Assembly (NCBI GenBank): GCA_029783825.1
Contig: JAREIK010012040.1
Coordinates: 16,377 to 80,376, forward strand
Length of the DNA stretch: 64,000 bases
Direction of reading: 5' to 3'
DNA from: Sapria himalayana
Taxonomy: Eukaryota > Streptophyta > Magnoliopsida > Malpighiales > Rafflesiaceae
A program made the translations under genes and the position numbers. This document shows, piece after piece, positions 10,183 to 22,701 of this stretch. Position 1 is the first letter of the stretch, and every line of letters starts with the position of its first letter. Below the pieces are notes generated by a model, which worked only from the letters and a program-made list of their open reading frames with translations, was not told where the DNA came from and ran no database searches.

Positions 10183-11419
10183 CCATTTAGAGGTTTATAG
10201 GTTTTATTAAAAAAATAAAATAAGAAAAAATTTAATATAACCTTTGAAACTATAACAATTTTTAAATTTTTTTTAAAATGTGAATACTATATTTAGTTAT
10301 GATAATCTTAATAATTATATATCATGTAAATTCAATATAAATAATTTTATTGATATATATTATAAGAATGATCATACAAAAGATTAATAAACAATTTTTA
10401 ATAAGATAAATATTGTTTAAAATTATTTTCAAAACCTAAAATGATTCAAAATCAAAGTGAAATATTTTACTAAATATTAAATTTAAATTTTTTATTTTTG
10501 TATCCATTTATAAGGTTATATATTTTTTGATGAAAAATAAATTATTTAAATTATATTTCTCTAACTATTAATTTATTTTTTAATTTATATTTCTATAAAA
10601 ATAAACTAATAAATAATTAAAATGTATATATAAAATTATAATGAATACTAATAAAAATGAGATTTATGATTTATTATTTAGGGTATACCTATTTAATGGT
10701 TTAAGTTTATTGTGGTTTTGTGGTTAATGACTTTATTGATTTATATGTTTACACATTTAGGTTTTATTTATTGATTTATAGGATTTATTTAATCAATGAA
10801 ATAACAAAAAATTTATTTTTATGAATTTTCGTGATTTTCAAAGGTTATAACCTTTGAAAATATAATAATTTTTTAATAGTTCTAAAATATGAATACAATA
10901 CTTAGTTATAATAATCCTAATAATTATATTTGATGTAAATTCAATATAAAAAATTTTATTAATATATATTATTTTTATGATCAAAATATAAATTAATAAA
11001 CTATTATTAATAAGACCGATATTAATTAAAATATATTTACAAAACCAAAAATAATTCAAAATCAAAGTAAATTATATTACTAAATAAAATTTTAAATATC
11101 CAAAAAAATAAAATTGCTATAATAATTGCTCATTTTCATAGGTTATAACCTTTGAAAATATAATAATATTTAAGATTTTTTGAAATGTGAATACAATACT
11201 TAGTTATACTAATATTAATAATTATATATCATATAAATTCAATAAATAATTTTATTGATATATATTATAATAATGATCAAAATTAAATTTATAAACTATT
11301 GATATTAAGATAGATATTAATTAAAAAATAATTAGAAACCCCAAATTGATTCAAAATTTTAGTAAAATATATTACTGAATAAAAACTTTTTATTTTTAAA
11401 TTTTTACTTCTTTTATTTT
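10183..11419 (-). repeat. AT-rich satellite array, B orientation, between hAT-1 copies 1 and 2
   Basis: Begins with the TSD half CCATTTAG. The first dyad is mostly deleted (about 10245). Others lie near 10840 and 11145, only about 305 bp apart, so a half-monomer deletion occurred near 11090-11105. The stretch 10200-11090 resembles 57440-58380 in the same orientation more than it resembles the 3' flank of copy 3; both share a GTATCCATTTATAAG variant. Ends abruptly at the filler fragment. No gene is seen. Confidence 0.85.
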
Positions 11420-11568
11420 AGCAATGACATAGGCAAATGCTTGATGCTGCATGTCAAACACATGCACAATCTTATATTTGCATAGTTTTAATATGGTGCA
11501 TCATTCAGGTTCCTCCAAAATGCTTGGACAAATCCGAATGGAAAGGATATATTGCGCATAATGACTCA
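11420..11568 (+). other. Filler fragment copied from the 2.5-kb insert, at an inversion junction
   Basis: About 149 bp starting GCAATGACATAGGC and ending ATAATGACTCAA is homologous to about 31941-32089 (+) and 61968-61820 (reverse complement). It joins B-orientation satellite directly to a truncated hAT-1 whose other side is A-orientation satellite. Variants match sometimes one insert copy (CAGGTTCCTCC, AATCCGAATGG as in the left) and sometimes the other (GGCAAATGCTTGATGC, GCGCAT as in the right). Its source was therefore probably an older or a third copy. Confidence 0.85.
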
Positions 11569-12964
11569 AACACTAGAGGTAGAATATTATGAGTCAGAAA
11601 ATTTATAAGTTACCTCATAAAAAGTTTTCAAGAAACGAGACAAAATTTTGGAGTTTGTTCAGTCTCTCTCTGTTGGAACGTTTGAACCAAAGTCCTCCAA
11701 AAACCTTTGTCTTTGTCCTCCAACTTATCAAATTATTTTTGATATTTTATATCAGTTAGTAGCATAAAATAAGTTGAATTCCATCTTGTAGGACAATCTA
11801 ATTGCAATGAAGATCCATATGTCAAGTTTGTTATTTCAACATATAACTTAAACATATCAAATCTTTTAGGACTACTCCTCACATATTTCACCACACCTCT
11901 AATTTTTCGAATAGCACTCTCAACTACTGCAATGCCATCTCTGACAATTAAGTTTAGGATATGAGCACAACATCTCATATGAAAATGCTCACCTCTCAAA
12001 GGTACAACACTTTTCTTCACAAGCCTATTTTTCAATTGTTCAACCGCAACATAATTATTTAATGCATTGTCAACAGTAATGCACATCAACTTTCTCAAAC
12101 CCCATTCATTAATTCAAAACTCAATAGCATTTCTAATATTAACACCAAAATTACTTTTAATTACACAAAAATTCAATAGCCTTTTTTGCATAGTCCTTTG
12201 AGAATCAATGAAATGAACAATCAAACATATATAAGACAAATTTTGAATGCTAATCCAAGTGTCTGTAGTCAATGAAACTCTACAACAATGAGTTGATATG
12301 CTATCAAATAATTTCTTTTTTTCCTTCACAAACAAAGAAAAACAATTTCTCAATATAGAGTACCTAGATGGAATTTTAAATTGAGGCACACTAACTTCAC
12401 AAAATTCCTTAGACTCATCTCTCTCAACAAAACAAAAATACAATTCATTTTTTATGATCATTTTCACCAAAGCCTCCCTAACTAGTTGTTGATCAAATTG
12501 CCAAAAATGTTAATTTGTTATCATATGAACTAGTACCTTTAGTGAAACACAACAAATTTTGTGACTTGTCTTTACCTATGTGAGCTTCTATTAATTCTTT
12601 TTTGTGTGGAAATTTCCTACAAGTCTCTCTCAAATATTTCCATAAACTCGAAGTACCTTGATCACTTTTTGCCAATTATTCTTTACTAGACCATATACAA
12701 GCTGTCATACGATTCATTTTTCTTTGAATCAACTAATATCTCATAAGTTTCACAAATAGCAGACTTATACTTTTTATGAGCTTGAGGTTCATATGTACCT
12801 TGACTTTATTTTACAATTGGAATTGAAGAACCTGCCGTAATAATAGGAAGGTTCGTGAAAGGATGATGATTGGATTTACCAGTACTTTGATCATTTGAGA
12901 TGTGATCATCTTCAATTTATTGTTTTTTTCGTTTACCACTGGATTGTGACATCTGCATTGCCAT
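11569..12964 (-). pseudogene. hAT transposase, family 1 copy 2, truncated
   Basis: Starts at the ATG at 12964 (same ATG-GCA-ATG-CAG-ATG start as copies 1 and 3) and runs into the truncation at 11569. Recognisable parts: LWKYLRETCRKFP of the BED region near 12620; LTTDTWIS near 12260 with the first catalytic Asp; ITVDNALNN near 12070; HMRCCAHILNLIV near 11970; and CPTRWNST near 11790. The reading frame is broken by at least two frameshifts (around 12480-12500 and upstream of 12675), and a BED cysteine codon is changed to TCT near 12700. The C-terminal dimerisation domain is absent. Confidence 0.88.
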
Positions 12965-13531
12965 TAATTAATATGATATGTTAAGCATAAATACATATAA
13001 ATATTTCAAACAAGTAAGCTCTATAAAACTTAATGTAACACATTCAGCCCACTCATTCGGCCCAACCACAACACCACAACTGATTCTCAACAAAACTAAC
13101 TGAGACACATAATAATAATTATTAATAACTCAATTCTCATCAGAAAAACAAACCAAAAGGCTGGTTGCATCTGAGACACGGTGGAGGCAACCAGAAGTGC
13201 GGTGGACAAGGGCTGGACCGAACTGAACAAGGCTGGAACGGCGTGAGGTGGCTTGGAACTCATCGGAACAGCAATAGGTGCATCAGAATTGGATGGGCAG
13301 TAGTGGAATTGGTGGCATCTTTATGTTTTATATATATATATATGTATATTTGCTTCTATTATCGGTTTTTTAGGATGGGATGGTTCTCGAGATGGTTATT
13401 GGTTAAGATTCGGAACCATCCCAAAAGAAAAAATACATGACAAAATGGGATGGGATAAGTCAAAGTCAACGGATTTTTCTTAGTCCCAATTCTTTCGGGA
13501 CAAGACTTCGAGTCGGGTCGCGAATCTCCGA

Positions 13532-13549
13532 GTCCCATGAGCAGCCCTA
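13532..13549 (-). repeat. Terminal inverted repeat, hAT-1 copy 2, 5' end
   Basis: Reads TAGGGCTGCTCATGGGAC on the - strand; the partner end has been lost. Confidence 0.85.
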
Positions 13550-13557
13550 CTAAATGC
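13550..13557. repeat. Surviving TSD half of hAT-1 copy 2
   Basis: CTAAATGC follows the terminus, identical to both TSD halves of copy 3. No partner exists because the other end is truncated. Confidence 0.8.
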
Positions 13558-13990
13558 ATATAACGTTAAATCAGTAAACTCCTAAACCCTGTAATGCCTA
13601 AATACATAAACCATTAAACCGCTAAATACTACTTAATACTTAAAAAATCTATTTTTTATTGCTATTTATTATATTTTTAAATATTCATTTTAATTATTTA
13701 TTAGTGTATTTATTTATAAATATTTATTGCAAAATAAATTATGAGTGAGACAAATATAATTTAAATAATATATTATTTATCTAATAAAAATATATGCTTA
13801 TAAAAGAAGTATAAATTTAAAAATAAAAAATTATTATCAAGTAATATAAGTTACTTTAATTTTGAAATAATTTGGGTTTTATAAATATTTTTTAATTAAT
13901 ATCTATCTTAATATTAATAGTTTATAAATTTATAATATCTATTATAAATTTATTAAGTTTATTATAATATCTATTATAAATTTATAATAT

Positions 13991-14027
13991 TTTATTAATA
14001 GATATTATTATAATATCTATTAATAAA
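13991..14027. repeat. Perfect 17-bp hairpin with 3-nt loop at a monomer-type switch
   Basis: Arms TTTATTAATAGATATTA and its exact reverse complement flank the loop TTA. Just before it (about 13929-13985) the stretch TATAATATCTATTATAAA is tandemly duplicated. Normal monomers have only one TAATATCTAT at this place, so this is a local rearrangement scar. Confidence 0.85.
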
Positions 14028-17000
14028 ATTATTTATATTGAGTTTAAATTATATATAATTATTAAGTTTATTATTACTAAATATTATATTCACATTAAAA
14101 AAAATTAAAAATTATTATAATCTCAAAATTTATAACCTTCAAAAATTAAAAAAAATCAAAAAATTAAATTTTTTATTTTTTCATTCTTTAAATAAAAACT
14201 ATAAATCACTAAAGGCCTAAACACTTTAATCACTAAACTCCTAAACACCTAAATACTTAAACAATTAAACTAGTATATCCTGAATAATAAATAATAAATC
14301 TCTATTTTATTTGTATTCATTATAGTTTTATATATTAATTTTAATTATTTATTAGTTTATTTTTATAAAATTATAAATTAAAAATAAATTATGAGGAAGA
14401 CATATAATTTAAATAATTTACTTTTAATAAAAAAGAATATAAACTTATAAAAAGAAGCAAAACATCAAATAAATTATTATTTAGTAATATATTATAATTT
14501 GATTTTCAATAAATTTACGTTTTGCAAATATATTTTAAATAAACTCTTTCTTATTAATAATAGTTTATTAATTTATTTTTTGATCATTAATATAATATCT
14601 ATCAATATAATTGTTTATATTGAATTTACATGATATATAATTATTAAGATTATCATAACTAAATATAGTATTCACATATAAAAAAATTAAAAAATTGTTA
14701 TATTTTCAAAGGTTATAACCTTCAAAAATGATAAAAAATAACAAAAATAAATTTGTTGTTATATTAATGTTTAAATAATACTTATAAACCATTAAATGCC
14801 TAAACACATAAATCTCTAAACTCCTAAACCCCTAAGCCCCTAAATACTTATACCTTTAAACTCGTAAACCTTAAAAATATTTAAATAATATATTGAAATA
14901 TTAATTACAAAATAAATTATGAGTGATACAAATATAATTTAAATAATTTATTTTTCATCAAATAAATATATAGGCTTATTAAAAGAAGAAAAAACATAAA
15001 AACAAAAATTATTATTTAGTAATAAATTTTACATTGTTTTTGAATCATTTTAGGTTTTTTAATTATATTTTAATTTATATCTATAATATTAATAATAACA
15101 TATTAATTTATTTTTTGATAATTGATATCATATCTATCAATAGAATTGTTTATATTTAGTTTGTATTATATATAATTAATATGATTATTATTACTAAATA
15201 TTGTATTCACATTTTAAAAAAAATTTAAAATTATTATATTTTCGAAGGTTATAACCTTTGAAAATGTGAAAAAATATCAAAAATATTTTTATTGTTATTT
15301 CATTGTTTAAATAAAACCTATAAACCACTAAATGCCTAAAAACATAAATCACTAAAATCCTAATTGATAAAACCTCTAAATACTTAAACCATTAAACTAG
15401 TAAACATTAATAATAATTCATATATCTCATTTTAATTTTTATTCAGAATAATTTTAAATTTTTATTTTAATTATTTATTAGTTTATTTTTATAGAAATAT
15501 TAATTACAAAATAAATTATTAGTTAGACAGATCTAATTTAAATTAAAATAGTATCCCTAAATAATAAATAATAAATCTCATTTTTTTTTATTAAAATTTT
15601 TAATATACATTTTAATTATTTATTTGTCTATTTATATATAAATATTAATTACAAAATAAATTGAGCCAGATAAAAATAATTTATATAAATTATTTTTCAT
15701 CAAAAAATTATAAATAACTTTTTTAAAAGAAAAAGATTTTCAATACGATAAATATTTATATAGTAATATATTTTGCTTTGCTTCTAAATCATTTTAGGTT
15801 TTGTAATTATATTATAATTGATATATATCTTACTAATAATAGATTATTAATTTATTTTTTGATCATCATTAAAATATTTATCAATAAAATTCTTTATATT
15901 GAATATACATGATATATAATTTTAAAGATTATTATAACTAGATATTATATTTACAAATGAAAATAATTTAAAAATTATTATATTTTCCAAGGTTATAACC
16001 TTTGAAAATGTGAAAAAATATCAAAAATAAATTTTTTGTTATTTCATTGTTTAAATAAAACCTATAAACCACTAAATGCCTAAAAACATAAATCGCTAAA
16101 GTCATAAACAAAAAAACCTCTTAATACTTAAAATATTTAACTGAATACTTTAATAATAATTCATAAATCTCATTTTAATTTTTATTCAGTATATTTTAAA
16201 ATTTTTATTTTAACTATTTATCAGTTTATTTTTATAGAAATATTAATTACAAAATAAATTATTAGTGAGACAGATCTAATTTAAATTAGACTGGTATACC
16301 CAAAATAATAAAGAATAAATCTCAATATTATTTTTTTCATTATAATTTAAAATATTCATTTTAATTAATTATTTGTTTATTTTTATATAAATATTAATTA
16401 AAAAATAAATTATGAGTTAAACAAATATAATTTATATAAATTAATTTTCATCAAAAAAATATGGATAAACTCTTTAAAAGAAAAAAAAATTTCAAAACAA
16501 CAAATAATTATATAGTAATATTTTTTGATTTCTTCTGAATCATCTTAGGTTTTTTTTATTATATTTATTTGATATCTATCTTATTAATAATAGATTATTA
16601 ATTTTTTTTTTCATCATTTTTAGAATATTTATCAATAATATTGTTTATATTGAATTTATATGATATATAAATATAATGATTATTATAACTAAATATTGAA
16701 TTCACTTTTGAAAAAAAATTTAAAAATTATTATATTTTCAAATGATATAACCTTTGAAAATATCAAAAAATAAAAAAAAAATATAATGTTATTTTAATTT
16801 TAAATAAAACCTATAAACCACTAAATGCATACACTGTAAAATTGGTCAACTCCTAAGGCCCGTAATGACTAAATACATAAACCATTAAACTGCTATATAC
16901 TACTTAATAATTAAGAAATCTAATTTTTATTTCAATTTATTATTATTTTAAATATTCATTTTAATTATTTATAAGTTTATTTTATAGAAATATTTATTAC

Positions 17001-20000
17001 AAGATAAATTTTGAGTGCAACAAATATAATTTAAATAATTTATTTTTATTCAAAAAAATATATACGCTTATAAAAGAAGTATAATTTTAAAAATTAAAAA
17101 TTATTATCCAGTAATATTTTTTACTTTAATTTTGAATCAATTTTGGTTTCGTAAATATTTTTTAATTAATATCTATCTTATTATTAATAGTTTATTAATT
17201 CAATTTTTGATCATTATTATAATATCTATCAATAAAATTGTTTATATTGAATTTATATGATATATAATTATAAAAATTATTATAACTAAATATTGTATTA
17301 AAATTTCAAAAAATTTTAAATATTATTATATTTTCAAAGGTTATAACCTATGAAAATTACAAAAAATTACAAATTTTTTTTGGTAATTTTATTGTTTAAA
17401 TTAAACCTATAAATCATTAAATGCCTAAAAACATAAATCACTAAACTCTTTAACGACAAAACATCCAAATACTTAAACTATTAAATTGGTATACATTAAT
17501 AATAAATCATTAATATCATTTTAATTTTTATTAAGTGTAGTTTTAAATTTTTATTTTAATTATTTATCAGTTTATTTTTATAGATAAATTAATTACAAAA
17601 TAAAATTTTAGTGAGACAGATCTATTTTAAATAATTTATTTTTTATCAAAAAAAATTATATATGCTTATAAAAAGGGGCAAAATTTTAAAAACAAAAATT
17701 TATTATTTTATAATATATTTTATTTCGATTTTGAATCATTTTAGTTTTTGCAATTATATTTTAATTTATATCATTCTTATTAATAATAGTTTATCAATTT
17801 TTTATTGATCATTATAATAATATCTATTAAAAAAATTATTTATATTGAGTATACATTATATATAAATATTAAGATTATTATTACTGAATATTATATTCAC
17901 ATTAAAAAAAATAAAAATTATTTTAATTTCAAAGGTTATATCCTTCAAAAATTAAAGATAAATCATAAGATTTATTTTTTTATTTTTTCATTCTTTAAAT
18001 AAAAACTATAAATTACTAAAGTCCTAAACACTTATATCACTAAACCCCAAAAGACCTAAATACTTAAATCATTAAACTTGTATATCCTGAATAATAACTA
18101 ATAAATCTTAATTTTATTTGTATTCATTATAAATATAAATATTCATTTTAATTATTTATTAGTTTAATTTTATAGAATTATAAATTAAAAATGAATTATG
18201 TGGAAGACAAATATATTTTAAATAATTTTCTTTTAATAACAAAAAAATATAAACTTATAAAAAAAAGTAAAACATCAAAAAAATATTATTTACTATTATA
18301 TTTTACTTTGATTTTGAATAAATTTACGATTTGCAAATATATTTTAAAAAATATCTATCTTATTAATAATAGTTTATTAATTTATTTTTTGATCATTAAT
18401 ATAATATCTATCAATATAATTGTTTTTATTGAATTAACAAGATATATATTTATTAAGATTATCATAACTAAATATAGTATTCACATATAAAAAAAATTTA
18501 AAAATTGTTATATTTTCAAAGGTTATAACCTTCAAAAATGAGAAAAATAAGAAAAATAAATTTTTTCTTATATAATTGTTTAAATAAAACTTATAAGCCA
18601 TTAAATGCCTTAATAAATAAAGCTCTAAACTCCTAAACCCCGAAGCCCCTAAATACCTAAACCTTTAAACTCGTAAACCTAAAATATAATTTAAATAATT
18701 TATAGAAATATTAATTACAAAATAAATTATGAGTGACAAATATAATTTAAATAATATATTTTTAAGAAAAATATATACAAGCTTATAAAATGATGCAAAA
18801 ACTAAAAATAATTATTATTTAGTAATAAATTTTACATTGATTTTGAATCATTTTAGGATTTTTAATTATATTTTAATTTATATCTATCATATTAATAAGA
18901 GTTTATTAATTTGTTTTTTGATTATTGATATAATATTATCACTAAAATTGGTTATATTTAGTTTATATTATATATAGTAATAATCATTATTATTACTAGA
19001 TATAGTATTCACATTTTTAAAAAATTTTAAAATTATTATTTTTTGAAATTTTATGACATTTGAAAATTTTAAAAAATATCAAAATTTATTTTTTTATTAT
19101 TTCATTATTTAAATAAAAGTTATAAACCATTAAATGCCTAAATTCTTAAATCAATAACTTCTAAATCTCGAAAACTCTAAATAGATAAATTTTTTAAACA
19201 GCTATATCCTAAATAATAAATAATAAATCTCATTTTTATTTTTTTCATTATAATTTTAAATATTCATTTTAATTATGTATTTGTTTATTTTTATATAAAT
19301 ATTAATTACAAAATAAATTATAAGTTAAACAAATATAATTTATATAAATTATTTTTCAACAGAAAAATATAGATAAACTTTTTAAAAGAAAAAAAATTAA
19401 AAACAAAAATTATTATTTAGTAATATATTTTATTTTGTTTCCGAATCATTTTAGGTTTTGTAATTATACTTTTATTGATATCTAACTTATTAATAATAGA
19501 TTATTAATTTATTTTTTCATCATTATTAGAATAATTATCAATAAAAATATTTATATTTAATTTATATGATATATAGATTTAATAATTATTATAACTAAAT
19601 ATTGTATTCACTTTTGAAAAAAAATTTAAAATTATAATATTTTCATAGATTATAACCTATGAACGTGTGAAAAAACAAAAAAAAATATTTTTTTTATTAT
19701 ATCATTGTTTAAATAAAACCTATAAATCACTAAATGCCTAAACACTTAAATCACTAAACTACAAAATCTAGATACCCCTATATTGATAATAGTTTAAACG
19801 GGGTGACCCTAAATAATAATTAATAAATCTCATTTTTATTTGTTTTCATTATAATTTAAAAAATTCATTTTAATTGTTTAGTTATTTATTTATATATATA
19901 TATATATTAATTATAAAATAAATTATAAGTTAAAAATATATTTTATAAAAATTATTTTTAATCAAAAAATAAAATAAGCTTATAAAAAGAATAAAAATTT

Positions 20001-20993
20001 AAAAACAAATAATTAATATTAAGTAATATATTTTGATTTGCTTTTGAATCATTTTAGGTTTTTATATTATATTTTAAGAAATATCAATCTTATTCATAAT
20101 AGATTTTTAATTTATTTTGTGAAAATTATTAGAATATCTATCAATAAAATTATTTAAATTGAAATTATATGATATATACTTATTATGATTATTATAAATA
20201 AATATTTAATCACTTTTTAAAAAAATTTAAAAAGTATTATATTTTCAAAAGTTACCTTTGAAAATATCAAAAAAAAATAAAAATAATTTTTTTTTATTTT
20301 TTTTCTTAAATAAAACCTATAAACCACTAAATGCATACATAGTTAAATCAGTAAACTCCTAAACCTTGTAATGCCTAAATACATAAACCATTAAACTTCT
20401 ATATACTACTTAATAATTAATAAATCTAATTTTTATTTTTATTTATTATAATTTTAATTATTCATTTTAATTATTTATTAGTTTATTTTTATAGAAATAT
20501 GTATTAAAAATAAAGTATGAGGGTGACAAATATAATTTAATTAATTTATTTTTAATAAAAAAAAATATACGCTATAAAAGAAGTAGAAATTTAAAAATTA
20601 AATATTATTATCCAGTAATATATTTTACTTTAATTTTGAATCAATTTGGGTTTCGTAAATATTTTTTAATTAATATCTATCTTTTTATTAATAGTTTATT
20701 AATTTTATTTTTGATCATTATTATATTATATATCAATAAATTTGTTTATATTGAATTTATATGGTATATAATTTTTAATATTATTAAAACTAAATATTGT
20801 ATTCACATTTCAAAAAATTTTAAATATTATTATATTTTCAAAGGTTATATCCTATGAAAATGATAATAAATTATAGAAAATTTATTTGTTATTTTATTTT
20901 TTTATATAAATCCTAAAAACCACTAAAAGCCTAAAAACATAAATCTCTAAACTTCTAACGACAAAACCTCTAAATACATAAACTATTAAACTG

Positions 20994-21290
20994 GTATACA
21001 TTAATAATAAATTTTAAATCTCATTTTAATTTTTATTCAGTATAATTTTAAATTTTTATTTTAATTATTTATCAGTTTATTTTTATAGAAATATTAATTA
21101 TAAAATAAATTATTAGTGAGACGGATCTAATTTAAATTAAACCGGTATCCCTAAATAATAAATAATAAAAAATAAATAATAAATCTGATTTTTTTCATTA
21201 TAATTTTAATTATTCTTTTTAATTATTTATTTGTTTATTTATATATAAATATTAATTACAAAACAAATTATGTGTTAGACAAATATAATT
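20994..21290 (+). repeat. Example of the internal tandem duplication that makes the 745-bp monomer class
   Basis: Two adjacent diverged units of about 149 bp (about 20994-21142 and 21143-21290). Each begins with a GGTAT(A)C-ATTAATAATAAA or GGTATCCCTAAATAATAA motif, continues through TTTTAATTATTTAT and AATATTAATTA, and ends with a GAGACGGA or TTAGACAAA box followed by TATAATTT-like sequence. Short-class monomers carry one such unit. The first unit has a characteristic GACGGATCTAATTTAAATTA end. Confidence 0.75.
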
Positions 21291-21680
21291 TATATAAATT
21301 ATTTTTCATAAAAAAATATAGATAAACTTATTATAAGAATAAAAAATTCAAAAACAAAAAATTTTTATATAGTAATATATTTTTCTTTGCCTCTAAATAA
21401 TTTTAAGTTTCGTAATTATATTTTAATTAATATCTATCTTATTATTAATGGATTATTAATTTATTTTTTGATTATTATTAGAATATTTATCAATAAAATT
21501 GTTTATATTAAATTTATATAATATATAAATATAATAATTAGTATAACTAAATAGTGTATTCACATTTGAAAAAAATATAAAAATTATTATATATTTAAAG
21601 GTTATAACCTTTGAAAATATCAAAAAATAATAAAAATAAATTTTTTGTTATTTTATTTTTTAAATAAAATCTATAAACCA

Positions 21681-21688
21681 CTAAATGC
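21681..21688. repeat. Target-site duplication, left side of hAT-1 copy 3
   Basis: CTAAATGC directly before TAGGGGTTCTC; an exact partner lies at 25386-25393. Confidence 0.93.
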
Positions 21689-21706
21689 TAGGGGTTCTCA
21701 TGGGAC
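21689..21706 (+). repeat. Terminal inverted repeat, hAT-1 copy 3, 3' end
   Basis: TAGGGGTTCTCATGGGAC, followed inward by GGGACGAGATGGGG-type subterminal motifs. Confidence 0.92.
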
Positions 21707-22701
21707 GGGACGAGATGGGGATTACAAATCTCCAGTCCCTTCCCACATTTCGGATATTTTTTTTTGAAGATCCAGACATGTCCCATAGGTTGAAGATATC
21801 GGGATGGGATGGGACGTAGATCGGGGATTTTGGTTAGGAGAAAACGGTTCCGAGATGAAACAGAGTTCGAACATTTTTTTCAATTTATTTTCTTAAAACC
21901 GGCCAAGTTAGCTCATGTCGAGACCTTTTGTTGTACAATTTATCATTCCTTAGTTATGTATCTTTCAAACTCAAATTGGGCCAATTTTGTTTTGTCAAAT
22001 ATGTTGAAAACCACGAACAAGTTCCATTACCTTGTCAAAAGCTTTGATGTGCAGAAAAGGATAGAAATGTTAAATAGAATGGGACCGAGTTGTGTGCATA
22101 ATTTGGTTCTTTGTTTTTTCACAAGTTAACTTTGTTCAGCCGAGGGAAAGTTTACCATAATGGTAATACTACATTTTTTAAACAATTACATAAGATATTA
22201 AAAAATAGCTAAAGATGACCACAAACATTGGTAGCATTAATTACTACTTAAGTAATTGTTAAAATTAGGCAACTTATTATATAAAAAAAATACAACTAAT
22301 AACAACCATGATAATAATCATTTCAAAGGTCCGTCCCGTAACAGCAATGAAAATCCAAACCTAATTAATTATCTCTTCTACAAGTCCTCCCTTTTCTTTA
22401 TCCATTGTAGAAGGACAACCAAAGATGAAAACATGTTAATCATGTAGACATAAATTTCTAAGATGAAAGAGCAATAAAAAAACAAAATATTACCTTATAA
22501 AATTCAATACACCCATTCCAAATTTAGTTGGCCAACTATAGTTAGAAGAATATTTGGATCCTGTGACCCCTCTGAAAATTGTAATTGAACCATATTTTTA
22601 TTAAATTGAATGAATAAAATAAATAAAAGTGAAATTAAAATTTACAAGATTTTATACTAACCTGATTCATTATCATCAAGGTCTTGAACTAATTCTTCAA
22701 T

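Larger units (their letters stand above)
11569..13549 (-). mobile_element. hAT-1 copy 2, truncated at its 3' end
   Basis: Carries one terminus (TAGGGCTGCTCATGGGAC read on - from 13549) and the adjoining CTAAATGC, but the downstream third of the element, including the hATC segment and 3' TIR, is missing. The break falls at about 11569 within the region equivalent to about 23410 of copy 3 (motif ACTAGAGGTAGAATATTA). The missing end is replaced by the filler fragment and inverted satellite. It therefore cannot move by itself or as a normal non-autonomous element. Confidence 0.9.
13558..21688 (+). repeat. AT-rich satellite array, A orientation, between hAT-1 copies 2 and 3
   Basis: About 13 monomers with dyads or dyad remnants near 14125, 14710, 15250, 15990, 16745, 17338, 17934, 18520, 19050, 19650, 20250, 20840 and 21600. 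Spacings are mostly 585-600 bp, with about 530-540 bp and 740-760 bp variants. The order of variants from 17338 to 20250 is repeated at 27245-30165 (offset about 9.91 kb), so this is a higher-order array. The first 370 bp match the flank of copy 3, then the monomer type changes at a fold-back (13920-14030). No gene is seen; ORFs encode only Ile/Asn/Lys-rich low-complexity peptides. Confidence 0.9.

Noticed and set aside
17805..18490. Ile/Asn/Lys/Tyr-rich open frames in the satellite (also at 20636, 33914, 36413, 38109, 39962, 44018, 56934 and 58096)
   Set aside because: They recur at the same phase of the repeat, are low-complexity translations of AT-rich monomers, and are broken in most other monomers. 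They are not genes.
21809..22129. Open frame of 106 codons antisense to the hAT-1 3' region, with a similar frame at 9817-10041 in copy 1
   Set aside because: The two share much sequence only because the DNA is duplicated. Differences are largely amino-acid changing, the ends are not conserved, no known domain is visible, and it lies antisense in a non-coding 3' region.
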